From Pseudomonas lini (GTDB taxonomy: Bacteria > Pseudomonadota > Gammaproteobacteria > Pseudomonadales > Pseudomonadaceae): a stretch of 64,000 bases of DNA. Below the pieces are notes generated by a model that did not search any database, was not told where the DNA came from, and saw only the letters and a program-made list of their open reading frames with translations. Of this stretch, positions 45,676-55,724 are shown piece after piece. The DNA lies in contig NZ_JAUSSR010000006.1 of NCBI RefSeq assembly GCF_030812475.1, positions 248,001 to 312,000 on the forward strand, in the 5' to 3' direction. Positions within the stretch are counted from its first letter, which is position 1. Every line of letters begins with the position of its first letter. A program made the position numbers and the translations under genes.

Positions 45676-47586
45676 ATGATCCGACTTCAGAACCTGACTT
45701 TACAGCGTGGCCCGCAACGTCTGCTAGAAGACGCCGAGCTGACTCTGCACGCCGGCCACAAAGCCGGCCTCATCGGTGCCAACGGCGCCGGCAAATCGAG
45801 CCTGTTCGCCTTGCTCCTGGGTGACCTGCATCCGGACTCGGGTGATTGCTTGCTGCCGGCGGACTGGCGCATCGCCCACATGCGCCAGGAGATCGACACC
45901 CTCGATCGGATCGCGGTCGACTACGTGCTCGATGGCGACCTGCGCCTGCGAGAGGTGCAACGCGACCTCGCCGCCGCCGAAGCGGCGCATGACGGTGCCG
46001 CTCAGGCCCGCCTGCACGCCGAGCTCGACAGTGCCGACGGATACACCGCCGACGCCCGGGCGCGCAAGCTCCTGGCCGGTTTGGGCTTCACCAACGATCA
46101 GATGGATCGACAGGTAGGAAGTTTCTCCGGTGGCTGGCGGATGCGTCTGAATCTGGCGCAGGCTTTGATGTGTCCCTCGGACCTGTTGCTGCTCGACGAA
46201 CCGACCAACCACCTGGATCTCGACGCCATCATCTGGCTTGAAGAGTGGCTCAAAAGCTACCCCGGCACCTTGATGCTGATTTCCCACGACCGCGACTTCC
46301 TCGATGCCGTGGTCGATCACGTGGCTCACGTCGATCAACGCAAGATCACCCTGTACCGCGGTGGTTATACCGCGTTCGAACGCGCCCGTGCCGAGCGTCT
46401 GGCCCAGCAACAGCAGGCCTACGAGAAGCAGCAGGCGCAACGTGCGCACATGGAAAGCTACATCGCCCGCTTCAAGGCCCAGGCTACCAAGGCCCGTCAG
46501 GCCCAGAGCCGGATCAAGGCGCTGGAGCGGATGGAAGAGTTGTCTGCCGCCCACGTCGATTCGCCGTTCGACTTTGTCTTCCGCGAGTCGACGAAGATCT
46601 CCAGTCCGTTGATCGACCTGTCCGATGCTCGCTTGGGTTACGGCGACAAAACCGTGCTGGAGAAGGTCAAGCTGCAATTGACCCCTGGCGCGCGAATCGG
46701 TTTGCTCGGCCCCAACGGCGCAGGTAAATCGACCCTTATCAAGAACCTCTCCGGTGAGCTCGAACCCCTGGCCGGTCGACTGACCCGCGGCGAGAACACC
46801 GTGGTCGGTTACTTCGCCCAACACCAACTGGACTCCCTGGATTCCAAGGCCAGCCCGTTGCTGCACCTGCAGCGTCTGGCGCCGACCGAGCGCGAGCAGA
46901 CCCTGCGTGACTTCCTTGGCGGTTTCGACTTCCGTGGCGCGCGGATCGACGAACCTGTGCTGAATTTCTCCGGTGGCGAGAAGGCCCGCCTGGCCTTGGC
47001 GTTGATCGCCTGGGGCCGGCCGAACCTGTTGCTGCTCGACGAACCGACCAACCACCTGGACCTGGAAATGCGCCTGGCGCTGACCATGGCGCTGCAGGAG
47101 TTCACCGGTGCGGTACTGGTGGTCTCCCACGACCGTCATTTGCTTAAAAGCACCACCGACAATTTCTACCTGGTGGCGGACGGCAAGGTCGAGGAATTCG
47201 ACGGCGACCTGGAAGACTACACCCGGTGGCTGGTGGAGTACCGCCAGCGCAATGCCCCGGTCAGTAATACCCCGGTCAATCCGGACAAGACCGACAAGAA
47301 AGCCCAGCGCCAGGCCGCAGCGGCGCTGCGCCAGCAACTGGCCCCGCACAAGCGCGAGGCTGACAAGCTCGAAGCCGAGCTGGGCAAGCTGCACGAGAAA
47401 CTGGCGAAAATCGATGCCGGCCTTGGCGACAGCGACATCTACGAACCGGCGCGCAAGAACGATTTGCGTGATCTGCTGGCTGAACAGGCCAAGCTAAAGG
47501 TGCGTGAAGCCGAACTGGAAGAAGCCTGGATGGAAGCCCTGGAATTGCTCGAAAGCATGCAGGCGGAGTTGGAGGCGCTGTCTTGA
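45676..47586 (+). CDS. ABC-F family ATPase (YheS-like)
   Basis: 636 residues with two ABC domains and no membrane part: Walker A GLIGANGAGKSSL and GLLGPNGAGKSTL, signatures FSGGWRMRLNLAQAL and FSGGEKARLALAL, and LLLLDEPTNHLDL twice, with a P-site-tRNA-interaction linker between and a C-terminal coiled coil (~545-636). ABC-F proteins act on ribosomes to relieve stalling. ATG 45676 chosen; the longer frame overlaps the divergent gene. Stop overlaps the next start. Confidence 0.93.
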   Translation: MIRLQNLTLQRGPQRLLEDAELTLHAGHKAGLIGANGAGKSSLFALLLGDLHPDSGDCLLPADWRIAHMRQEIDTLDRIAVDYVLDGDLRLREVQRDLAAAEAAHDGAAQARLHAELDSADGYTADARARKLLAGLGFTNDQMDRQVGSFSGGWRMRLNLAQALMCPSDLLLLDEPTNHLDLDAIIWLEEWLKSYPGTLMLISHDRDFLDAVVDHVAHVDQRKITLYRGGYTAFERARAERLAQQQQAYEKQQAQRAHMESYIARFKAQATKARQAQSRIKALERMEELSAAHVDSPFDFVFRESTKISSPLIDLSDARLGYGDKTVLEKVKLQLTPGARIGLLGPNGAGKSTLIKNLSGELEPLAGRLTRGENTVVGYFAQHQLDSLDSKASPLLHLQRLAPTEREQTLRDFLGGFDFRGARIDEPVLNFSGGEKARLALALIAWGRPNLLLLDEPTNHLDLEMRLALTMALQEFTGAVLVVSHDRHLLKSTTDNFYLVADGKVEEFDGDLEDYTRWLVEYRQRNAPVSNTPVNPDKTDKKAQRQAAAALRQQLAPHKREADKLEAELGKLHEKLAKIDAGLGDSDIYEPARKNDLRDLLAEQAKLKVREAELEEAWMEALELLESMQAELEALS

Positions 47587-48167
47587 TGGAGGCCTTCAAG
47601 CTGCCGCTGTCGGCCATGTGGATCGAGCCGCTCTGGCTCTTCGGCCAAATCCTGCTGATTCTGTTGGCGGGCTACATCGCCCAGCGCTTCGTCGCCAAGT
47701 GCCTGACCCGCCTGGGCGAGCGCTATCCATTGCCGCCGCAACTGCTGATGCCGCTGCGCGGCGGGCTGCGCTGGCTCATCATGGGCAGTGCGCTGATCTT
47801 CGTCCTGGAACGCCTCGGGGTCTCGGCCACGGTGCTCTGGACGGCGTTGTCGGGCTTCGTCGCGGTGGCGGCGGTGGCGTTCTTCGCCATGTGGAGCGTG
47901 CTCTCCAACCTGCTCTGCGCCATCCTGATCTTTACCGTAGGTCCATTCCGCATCGGTGACGTGGTCGAACTGGTGGACACCACCGACAAGCTCGGGGTCA
48001 AGGGGCGGGTGGTGGCGATCAATCTGCTTTACACCACGTTGATCGAGGCTGAAGAACTCGGCACCGGTAGCGCGATGGTGCAGGTGCCCAACAGTTTGTT
48101 CTTCCAGCGTTCGGTTCGGCGTTGGCGGGGTAGCGATGTATTTCCTTCGAATGGGTTCGGGAAATAG
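47586..48167 (+). CDS. Small MscS-family mechanosensitive channel
   Basis: 193 residues starting at ATG 47586 within the ABC-F stop (TGATG overlap). Three hydrophobic segments, then the MscS beta domain (GPFRIGDVVELVDTTDKLGV, GRVVAINLLYTTLIEAEELG, VPNSLFFQRSVRRW). It lacks the large C-terminal cage of full MscS, but homologues in this position are similarly short. Likely an osmotic release channel. Confidence 0.88.
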   Translation: MEAFKLPLSAMWIEPLWLFGQILLILLAGYIAQRFVAKCLTRLGERYPLPPQLLMPLRGGLRWLIMGSALIFVLERLGVSATVLWTALSGFVAVAAVAFFAMWSVLSNLLCAILIFTVGPFRIGDVVELVDTTDKLGVKGRVVAINLLYTTLIEAEELGTGSAMVQVPNSLFFQRSVRRWRGSDVFPSNGFGK

Positions 48168-48192
48168 ATTTTCTGTCGCCTGAAGCACTGCT

Positions 48193-48276
48193 TTCGCGAG
48201 CAGGCTCGCTCCCACAGTTAGACCGAGTCGTTAATGAGCACGCGGTCACCTGTGGGAGCGAGCCTGCTCGCGAAGG
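48193..48276. repeat. REP pair, GCGAGC-type, outward orientation
   Basis: TCGCGAGCAGGCTCGCTCCC then GTGGGAGCGAGCCTGCTCGC, about 35 bases apart. Confidence 0.9.
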
Positions 48277-48392
48277 GGCCCTATAGCTGCAAACGCCGGT
48301 CGGCAGGCGCTACATTGTGCAAAAATCGATAGTCACTAGCTCAAAGCCGCATTAGCTTAGACATCTGTCACGAGTCCGAGTCGAGGTGAGCA

Positions 48393-49025
48393 ATGGAGCT
48401 TCAAACATGGCTGGCGTTCTTTGCCGCCTGCTGGGTGATCAGCCTTTCCCCTGGTGCCGGCGCCATTGCGTCGATGTCCAGCGGCCTGCAATACGGTTTC
48501 TGGCGCGGCTACTGGAACGCCCTGGGCCTGCAATTGGGCCTGGCGGTGCAGATCGCGATTGTCGGCGCCGGGGTTGGCGCCATTCTCACCGCGTCGGCCA
48601 CGGCGTTCTACGCGATCAAATGGTTCGGCGTGGCCTATCTGGTTTTCCTTGCGATCAAGCAATGGCGAGCGCTGCCCAGCGACATGAGCGATGACGCGGC
48701 CGTGCGGCAGATCGGCAAGCCGATGGCTCTGGTGTTCCGTGGTTTTCTGGTGAATATCAGCAACCCCAAGGCGCTGGTGTTCATGCTGGCGGTCTTGCCG
48801 CAGTTCATCGACCCTCACGCACCGCTGCTGGCTCAATACCTGATCATCGGTGTGACCATGGTCTTTGTGGACCTGATTGTCATGGCTGGCTACACCGGGT
48901 TGGCGTCCAAAGTGCTGCGGATGTTGCGCACACCCAAGCAGCAAAGACGCATGAACCGTACATTTGCCGGCCTGTTCATTGGCGCGGCGGCGTTCATGGC
49001 GACGCTGCGTAAAGTCGCTGTCTGA
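48393..49025 (+). CDS. LysE/RhtB-family amino-acid exporter
   Basis: 210 residues, about six hydrophobic segments, with the RhtB start (WLAFFAACWVISLSPGAGAI, then ASMSSGLQYGFWRG) and the mid motif GFLVNISNPKALVFMLAVLP. Members export homoserine, threonine, homoserine lactone or other amino acids; closest in look to RhtB. Stands alone. Confidence 0.9.
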   Translation: MELQTWLAFFAACWVISLSPGAGAIASMSSGLQYGFWRGYWNALGLQLGLAVQIAIVGAGVGAILTASATAFYAIKWFGVAYLVFLAIKQWRALPSDMSDDAAVRQIGKPMALVFRGFLVNISNPKALVFMLAVLPQFIDPHAPLLAQYLIIGVTMVFVDLIVMAGYTGLASKVLRMLRTPKQQRRMNRTFAGLFIGAAAFMATLRKVAV

Positions 49026-49060
49026 TTTCTGTCGGCCACAAAACTTTCAATTTAACACCC

Positions 49061-49160
49061 TGTAGGAGCGAGCTCGCTCGCGATGGACTTCAACGATAAC
49101 GCGTTTCTTTTGAATGGACGCGTTGCCCTTAAGACCATCGCGAGCGAGCTCGCTCCTACA
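49061..49160. repeat. REPIN, GCGAGC-type
   Basis: TGTAGGAGCGAGCTCGCTCG arm and complement with the spacer pieces AACGATAACGCGTTTC and GGACGCGTTG, showing the same spacer family as 4748-4848 and 4949-5048. Confidence 0.92.
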
Positions 49161-49279
49161 GGGTTCGTTTTTTATTCGTTTAAATTTTGCAGGCGTAGCG
49201 ATATCAGCGAACAAAGCTTGAGTGAATCGCATTGGAAGTGAACAATGTGTTACTTCGTATTTCCAATTGAGATGCATTC

Positions 49280-51178
49280 ATGACTGCCCCGTCCCGTTTT
49301 CTGGCCTGGCTGGTATTGCCGTTGTTGGCGCTGTGCAGTTTCAATCTGCTGGCCGACACCGTGGAAGGCGCGCCGCAAGCGCTGCATTTGCTCGATTATA
49401 TTGGCGCGGACTACCCACAGACCGTGCAAGCGGGCAAGGTCATCGACGAGTCCGAATACCGCGAGCAACTGGAATTCATCCAGGTGCTGCAAGGCTTGAT
49501 CGTCGCGCTGCCGGTCAAGCCGGAGAAGGCCGGGCTCGAGCAGGGTGTCGGAACGCTGCGCACTGCGATCGCAGCGCGCCAGGACGGCGCGGACGTGGCC
49601 CGCCAGGCACGGCAACTCGGCGCGAAGCTGGCGGTGGCCTATGAAGTCAGCCAGGCCCCGATCATCACCCCGGACCCGACTCGCGGAGCGCCGCTGTATG
49701 CCCAGCACTGTTCGGTCTGCCACGGCGATACGGGTGCCGGCGATGGTCCCGCGGGCGTCGGCCTGACACCGCCGCCAGCGAATCTGCGTGATGCCGCGCG
49801 CCTGGATCACCTGAGCCTCTATGCGATCTACAACACCTTGGGCCTGGGGGTCGAAGGCACCGATATGCCTGCCTTCGCCGATCAACTGGACGATCGCCAG
49901 CGTTGGGATCTGGCGACCTATGTCGCCAGCTTCAGTGCCGATCCGGCTGCCGCCCAAGGTGCGAAGGCCTACAACATCGCGGATCTGGCGCGCCAGACGC
50001 CGGCAGAAGTGCAGGCCGTCGACGGCCTGCAAGCCGCGGCGACCTTCCGTGCGCAGCGCGCTCAACCGCCCCAGGTCAAGCGTGGCCCGGCGCAATTGCT
50101 CGACTACACCGCCGAGACGCTGGACAAGAGCCTCGCCGCTTATCGTGCCGGCGATCGCGATCAGGCCTATGACCTGTCGGTGGCGGCGTACCTGGAAGGC
50201 TTCGAACTGGTCGAAAGCTCCCTGGACAACGTCGACGCCAACGTGCGTAAAGACACTGAAAAATCCCTGATGGCGTACCGTCAATCGTTGCAGGACGGAC
50301 TGCCCGTGGCCCAGGCCCAGCTGCGCCTGGACGCGGCCAAGGCCAAGTTGCAGCAAGCCGCCGGCCTGTTGGGCAGCGATGGCTTGAGCTGGTCCCTGAG
50401 TTATATCTCCGGCTTGCTGATCCTGCTGCGTGAAGGACTGGAAGCGATCCTGGTGCTGGCAGCGATACTCGCGTTCCTGCGCAATACCGGCCAGCAATCG
50501 GCGGTGCGCAGCGTCAACGTCGGCTGGGGCCTGGCTTTGCTGGCCGGCCTCGGGACCTGGGCATTGGCAGCGTACGTGATCGATGTCAGCGGCTCGCAAC
50601 GCGAGTTGCTCGAAGGTGCGACGGCACTGTTTGCCAGCGTCATGGTGCTGTGGCTCGGCGTGTGGATGCACGACCGACGCCATGCTGCAGCCTGGCAGGA
50701 TTACATCAAGAGCAGCCTGGTGGGCGGCGGCGGACGTTTCGGCTTTGCGACCCTGGCGTTCTTCTCGGTCTATCGCGAACTGTTCGAAGTGATCCTGTTC
50801 TATGAAACCCTGTGGTTGCAGGCCGGCCCTGCGGGTCATGACGCAGTGCTGGCCGGGGGGGCGACAGCGCTGGTGTTGCTGGTCGGTCTGGCCTGGGTGA
50901 TCCTGCGCGGCTCGGCGAAACTGCCGCTGTCGTTGTTCTTCAGCATCAACGCCGGGCTGCTGTGCGCGCTGTCGGTGGTGTTTGCCGGGCATGGCGTGAA
51001 GGCATTGCAGGAAGCCGGGATTTTCGGCACGCGGCCGGTGCCGTTCTTTGACTTCGACTGGCTGGGGATCCACGCGGATGCGTATTCGCTGAGTGCGCAG
51101 GTGGTGGCGATCCTGGCGATCATCGTGTTGTACGGTCGTAGTTGGGTGGCTGAGAAGCGGCGGGAGCAGGTTTCTTAA
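49280..51178 (+). CDS. Cytochrome c-FTR1 fusion iron permease
   Basis: 632 residues: signal peptide (WLVLPLLALCSFNLLA), a periplasmic helical part, a c-type heme site CSVCH at 144-148 with a likely Met ligand in GTDMPAF, another helical periplasmic part, and a C-terminal membrane domain with seven hydrophobic segments. Both FTR1 REXXE iron motifs are there: REGLEAILVL and YRELFEVILFYE. Predicted to oxidise and take up ferrous iron. Single gene; no clear Fur box upstream. Confidence 0.93.
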   Translation: MTAPSRFLAWLVLPLLALCSFNLLADTVEGAPQALHLLDYIGADYPQTVQAGKVIDESEYREQLEFIQVLQGLIVALPVKPEKAGLEQGVGTLRTAIAARQDGADVARQARQLGAKLAVAYEVSQAPIITPDPTRGAPLYAQHCSVCHGDTGAGDGPAGVGLTPPPANLRDAARLDHLSLYAIYNTLGLGVEGTDMPAFADQLDDRQRWDLATYVASFSADPAAAQGAKAYNIADLARQTPAEVQAVDGLQAAATFRAQRAQPPQVKRGPAQLLDYTAETLDKSLAAYRAGDRDQAYDLSVAAYLEGFELVESSLDNVDANVRKDTEKSLMAYRQSLQDGLPVAQAQLRLDAAKAKLQQAAGLLGSDGLSWSLSYISGLLILLREGLEAILVLAAILAFLRNTGQQSAVRSVNVGWGLALLAGLGTWALAAYVIDVSGSQRELLEGATALFASVMVLWLGVWMHDRRHAAAWQDYIKSSLVGGGGRFGFATLAFFSVYRELFEVILFYETLWLQAGPAGHDAVLAGGATALVLLVGLAWVILRGSAKLPLSLFFSINAGLLCALSVVFAGHGVKALQEAGIFGTRPVPFFDFDWLGIHADAYSLSAQVVAILAIIVLYGRSWVAEKRREQVS

Positions 51179-51255
51179 ACAGCATTCGCTGCGCTCATCA
51201 TCGCGGGCAAGTCGGACCGCCGCACCGCCGCTCACACAGGGTTTAGCGTTAACCT

Positions 51256-51280
51256 TGTGGGAGCGGGCTTGCCCGCGATG
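51256..51280. repeat. Single REP arm, GCGGGC-type
   Basis: GTGGGAGCGGGCTTGCCCGC, preceded by a decayed inverse arm around 51199-51240. Confidence 0.8.
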
Positions 51281-51300
51281 CTTTTCAATAGAGGAAAAAT

Positions 51301-51759
51301 ATGATGCGTGTGTGGATCGATGCTGACGCCTGCCCCCGGGCCGCCAAGGATCTGGTGGTGAAGTTCGCACTCAAGCGCCAGTTCGAAGTGGTGCTGGTGG
51401 CCGGGCAGCCGCAGATCAAGCCGGGCCTGGCCTTGGTGAAGCTGATCGTGGTGCCCAGTGGTCCGGATGCGGCCGATGACTATCTGGTGGAGCACGCGGT
51501 GCCCGGTGAGCTGGTGATTTGCAGCGATGTGCCGCTGGCGGACCGCCTGGTGAAAAAGGGAGTTGCGGCGCTGGATCCACGTGGCAAGGAATTCGATTCC
51601 CAGAACATGGGCGATCGACTCGCGGTGCGCAATCTGTTCACCGACTTGCGCGAGCAGGGGCAGATGAGCGGGGGACCGGCACCTTTCGGCGACCGCGAGA
51701 AGCAGGCATTTGCCAATGCGCTGGACCGAATCCTCACCCGACTTTCGCGCCCCCTGTAG
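51301..51759 (+). CDS. YaiI/YqxD family (UPF0178) protein
   Basis: 152 residues with VWIDADACPRAAKDLVVKFA, DDYLVEHAVPGELVICSDVP, DRLVKKGVAALDPRGKEF and MSGGPAPFGDREKQ, the UPF0178 pattern, which has a PIN-like nuclease fold; activity unknown. Starts at ATG 51301 or 51304 (GAGG upstream). The stop codon TAG is supplied by the following REPIN. Confidence 0.9.
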   Translation: MMRVWIDADACPRAAKDLVVKFALKRQFEVVLVAGQPQIKPGLALVKLIVVPSGPDAADDYLVEHAVPGELVICSDVPLADRLVKKGVAALDPRGKEFDSQNMGDRLAVRNLFTDLREQGQMSGGPAPFGDREKQAFANALDRILTRLSRPL

Positions 51760-51843
51760 GAGCTGGCTTGCCAGCGAAGAGGCCATCACATCCAACATTG
51801 ATGTCGCCTGACACACCGCCTTCGCCAGCAAGCCGGCTCCTGC
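51755..51843. repeat. REPIN, GGAGCTGGCTTGCC-type, overlapping a stop codon
   Basis: TGTAGGAGCTGGCTTGCCAG arm and inverse TTCGCCAGCAAGCCGGCTCC arm; its first TAG ends the preceding gene. Confidence 0.9.
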
Positions 51844-51854
51844 CGTAATTCATG

Positions 51855-52523
51855 TCAGGCGTCGTTTTCGTGGGTCAGTTCGAGCACGCGGTCGACCAGT
51901 TTGTTGATGCCGGAAGCCGCCTCGCCAATCGATTGCGCCAGCATGTACGCCGGCGTGCTGACCAGCTTGCGCGCCTTGTCTTCGACGATTTCAGTCACCG
52001 CGCACTCTGCGTGTGTCGCCCCCATCTTGTTCATCGCGGCGGCCGTGTCGGCATCGTTACCGATGGTGCAGGTCACGCCCGGTCCATAGATCTTGGCCGC
52101 CAGCGCCGGCGAAATGCAGATCAGCCCCACCGGCTTGCCCGCTTCGGCAAAGGCTTCGGCCAACGCCAGGACTTCCGGTTGCACGGTGCAGCCGGCACCT
52201 TCGATGGCGAAGTTCGACAGGTTCTTGGCCGAGCCGAACCCGCCAGGAACGATCAGCGCATCGAACGCTTCAACGTCCGCTTCACGAATATCCTTGATGT
52301 TGCCCCGGGCAATTCGCGCCGACTCCACCAGCACATTGCGCGACTCGGGCATTTCTTCGCCGGTCAGGTGGTTGATCACATGTAACTGCGCAATGTTCGG
52401 TGCGAAACACTGCACCTGGGCGCCACGCTGGTCGAGACGCAGCAGGGTAATCACGCTCTCGTGGATCTCGGCGCCGTCGTAGACGCCACAGCCGGAAAGG
52501 ATCACTGCAATTTTTTTGCTCAT
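51855..52523 (-). CDS. elbB: ElbB, DJ-1/PfpI-like glyoxalase
   Basis: 222 residues with the ElbB start (MSKKIAVILSGCGVYDGAEI), the mid motif LIVPGGFGSAKNLS and nucleophile region GLICISPALAAKIYG. In E. coli ElbB has weak glyoxalase activity and has been linked to isoprenoid production. Single gene divergent from the fatty-acid hydroxylase gene. Confidence 0.93.
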   Translation of the reverse strand: MSKKIAVILSGCGVYDGAEIHESVITLLRLDQRGAQVQCFAPNIAQLHVINHLTGEEMPESRNVLVESARIARGNIKDIREADVEAFDALIVPGGFGSAKNLSNFAIEGAGCTVQPEVLALAEAFAEAGKPVGLICISPALAAKIYGPGVTCTIGNDADTAAAMNKMGATHAECAVTEIVEDKARKLVSTPAYMLAQSIGEAASGINKLVDRVLELTHENDA

Positions 52524-52638
52524 GGGCTTTTCTCCAGATTCATGGCGTTAAATGTCCACTAATTTGTCACTCGTTGCCATAGGGATAATTCGCGATTACA
52601 CATAGGATCTGTCCTCAAGACACCGATCAGGGCGCGTC

Positions 52639-53874
52639 ATGGACTTCATTCTGTATGCGGTGCCGTTTTTCTTCGTACTGATCGCCATCGAGCTGCTCGC
52701 CGACCGTCGGCGCGGCGTGAGCAATTACCGGGTGGCCGACGCGATCAACAGCATCAGCACCGGCGTGCTGTCGACCACCACGGGCTTGCTGACCAAGGGG
52801 GTCGGCCTGGTCACCTACGCATTTGCCCTCGAGCATCTGGCGCTGTTCGAACTCGCGGCCGACCGTGTCTGGGTCTGGGTGTTCGCCTTCGTCCTGTACG
52901 ACTTCTGCTACTACTGGCTGCATCGCCTGGGCCACGAGCGCAACATCCTCTGGGCCGCGCATTCGGTGCATCACCAGAGCGAGGACTACAACCTCTCCAC
53001 CGCCCTGCGCCAGACCAGCACCGGCTTTCTCCTGAGCTGGATCTTCTACCTGCCCATGGCCGTGCTGGGGGTGCCGCTGCTGGTGTTCGTCAGCGTCGCC
53101 GCATTGAACCTGCTGTATCAGTTCTGGGTGCATACCCGGCACATTCCCAAGCTCGGCTGGGTCGAGTGGTTTTTCGTCACGCCGTCCAATCATCGGGCTC
53201 ACCATGCACAGAACGCTCTCTACATGGATCGCAACTACGGCGGGGTGTTCATTATTTGGGACCGTCTATTTGGCTCGTTCCAGGAAGAGGACGACAATGA
53301 ACCGGTGATTTTCGGCGTGACCACGCCACTGGCGAGCTGGAATCCGTTGTGGGCCAACGTGCAGTTCTACGTGCAATTGTGGGATGACGCACGGCGAGCC
53401 GGGAGCAGTTGGGACAAGTTGCGGATCTGGTTCATGCGCACCGGTTGGCGGCCGGCGGATGTGGCGGCGAAGTACCCGATGAACAAACCGGACCTGAGTC
53501 GGTTTCGCAAATTCGAGGTGCCGCTGGACGGCCGTCAGCAGCTTTACGTGGCGTTGCAGTTTTGCGTCTACATCGCGCTGGGCAGCTACTTGATGAACCT
53601 GGAGCAGCATCTGCCGACGACCGCTCTGGTACTCGGCTGGAGCGCCGTGGCGCTGGGTTTGTTCGTGTTGGGCGTGGCCTTGGAGAATCGCCCATGGGCG
53701 TTGAAGCTGGAGCTGCTGCGACTGGCATCGAACCTGCCGCTGGTATGGCTGGCGCCAGTGGTCGGGCTGTGGCCTGCCAGTGCGGTGGGCTGGGTCGGGT
53801 TGCTCGGTTACAGCCTGCTCAGCGTGATCGGTCTCTACTGTTGCAGAAACCGCTTCACTCGACTGGCGTCTTAG
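52639..53874 (+). CDS. Sterol desaturase/fatty-acid hydroxylase family protein
   Basis: 411-residue membrane protein with the di-iron histidine boxes HRLGH, HSVHH and NHRAHHAQN, and several hydrophobic segments including a C-terminal group beyond the catalytic core. Family members hydroxylate or desaturate lipids using O2; the substrate here is not known. The last 20 bases overlap the convergent DedA gene. Confidence 0.9.
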   Translation: MDFILYAVPFFFVLIAIELLADRRRGVSNYRVADAINSISTGVLSTTTGLLTKGVGLVTYAFALEHLALFELAADRVWVWVFAFVLYDFCYYWLHRLGHERNILWAAHSVHHQSEDYNLSTALRQTSTGFLLSWIFYLPMAVLGVPLLVFVSVAALNLLYQFWVHTRHIPKLGWVEWFFVTPSNHRAHHAQNALYMDRNYGGVFIIWDRLFGSFQEEDDNEPVIFGVTTPLASWNPLWANVQFYVQLWDDARRAGSSWDKLRIWFMRTGWRPADVAAKYPMNKPDLSRFRKFEVPLDGRQQLYVALQFCVYIALGSYLMNLEQHLPTTALVLGWSAVALGLFVLGVALENRPWALKLELLRLASNLPLVWLAPVVGLWPASAVGWVGLLGYSLLSVIGLYCCRNRFTRLAS

Positions 53875-54487
53875 GGCCGTCGATTTTGGCCTGTTCGGCT
53901 TTCAGGGCTTGCTCGTCGGCGTAGATTTTTTTCGCCAGACGGGCATTCTTGAAGCGCCGCCGTAGCCACAGGCAAAAGCCGACGACAAGCAGCGCGCCAA
54001 GCACCCACAGCTCGTACTTCTTGACGCTGCCGAGCATGCCTTCGAGTACTGCGCCGAAGTGGTACGCCGCAGCCGCCAGTGCGGCAGCCCAGATCGCGGC
54101 ACCGATCCCGTTGAGCAGCAGATAACGTCCCGGCGGATAGCCCGACAGGCCGATCGCCACCGGCATCACCGTGCGCAGTCCATAAACGAAGCGGAAACTC
54201 AGGACCCAGATGTCCGGGTGCCTGCGGATATGTTCCAGCGCCCGGTCGCCCATCAATTGCCAGCGCGGTTTGCGTGCCAGCAACTTGCGGCCGTGCTTGC
54301 GCCCCAGGAAATACCACAGCTGATCACCGGCATAACTGCCGAGGAATGCCACGATCATCACCACTTTGAGGTCCATGTATCCGCGGAACGCGAGGAAGCC
54401 TGCGAGTACCAGAATGGTTTCGCCTTCGAAAAACGTGCCGAGAAAGAGGGCGAAGTAGCCGAATTCCTGAAGAAATTGTTGGAGCAT
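53855..54487 (-). CDS. DedA-family membrane protein
   Basis: 210 residues with DedA hallmarks: LFLGTFFEGETILVLAGFLA (conserved acidic residue), GDQLWYFLGRKHG, FRFVYGLRTVMPVAIGLSG and GAAIWAAALAAAAYHFG. DedA proteins help maintain membrane potential and flip polyisoprenyl phosphates or phospholipids. Lies divergent to hemB and overlaps the preceding gene's end by 20 bases on the opposite strand. Confidence 0.93.
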   Translation of the reverse strand: MLQQFLQEFGYFALFLGTFFEGETILVLAGFLAFRGYMDLKVVMIVAFLGSYAGDQLWYFLGRKHGRKLLARKPRWQLMGDRALEHIRRHPDIWVLSFRFVYGLRTVMPVAIGLSGYPPGRYLLLNGIGAAIWAAALAAAAYHFGAVLEGMLGSVKKYELWVLGALLVVGFCLWLRRRFKNARLAKKIYADEQALKAEQAKIDGPKTPVE

Positions 54488-54591
54488 TGTCTGGATGCTG
54501 GCGAAATGAACGCGCAGCCTAACCCTTCGTGCACATTCATGAAAGTGTCCAAATGTGTCTCGACGTGAACATTTCCTACAAGGAGAATGGA

Positions 54592-55706
<1,115 letters not shown>

Positions 55707-55724
55707 CCCTCCCAGGAACATTCC

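Noticed and set aside
49201..49280. Possible Fur box before the FTR1 permease (AATTGAGATGCATT)
   Set aside because: Too few matches to the 19-base palindrome and it overlaps the start codon; not enough to claim.
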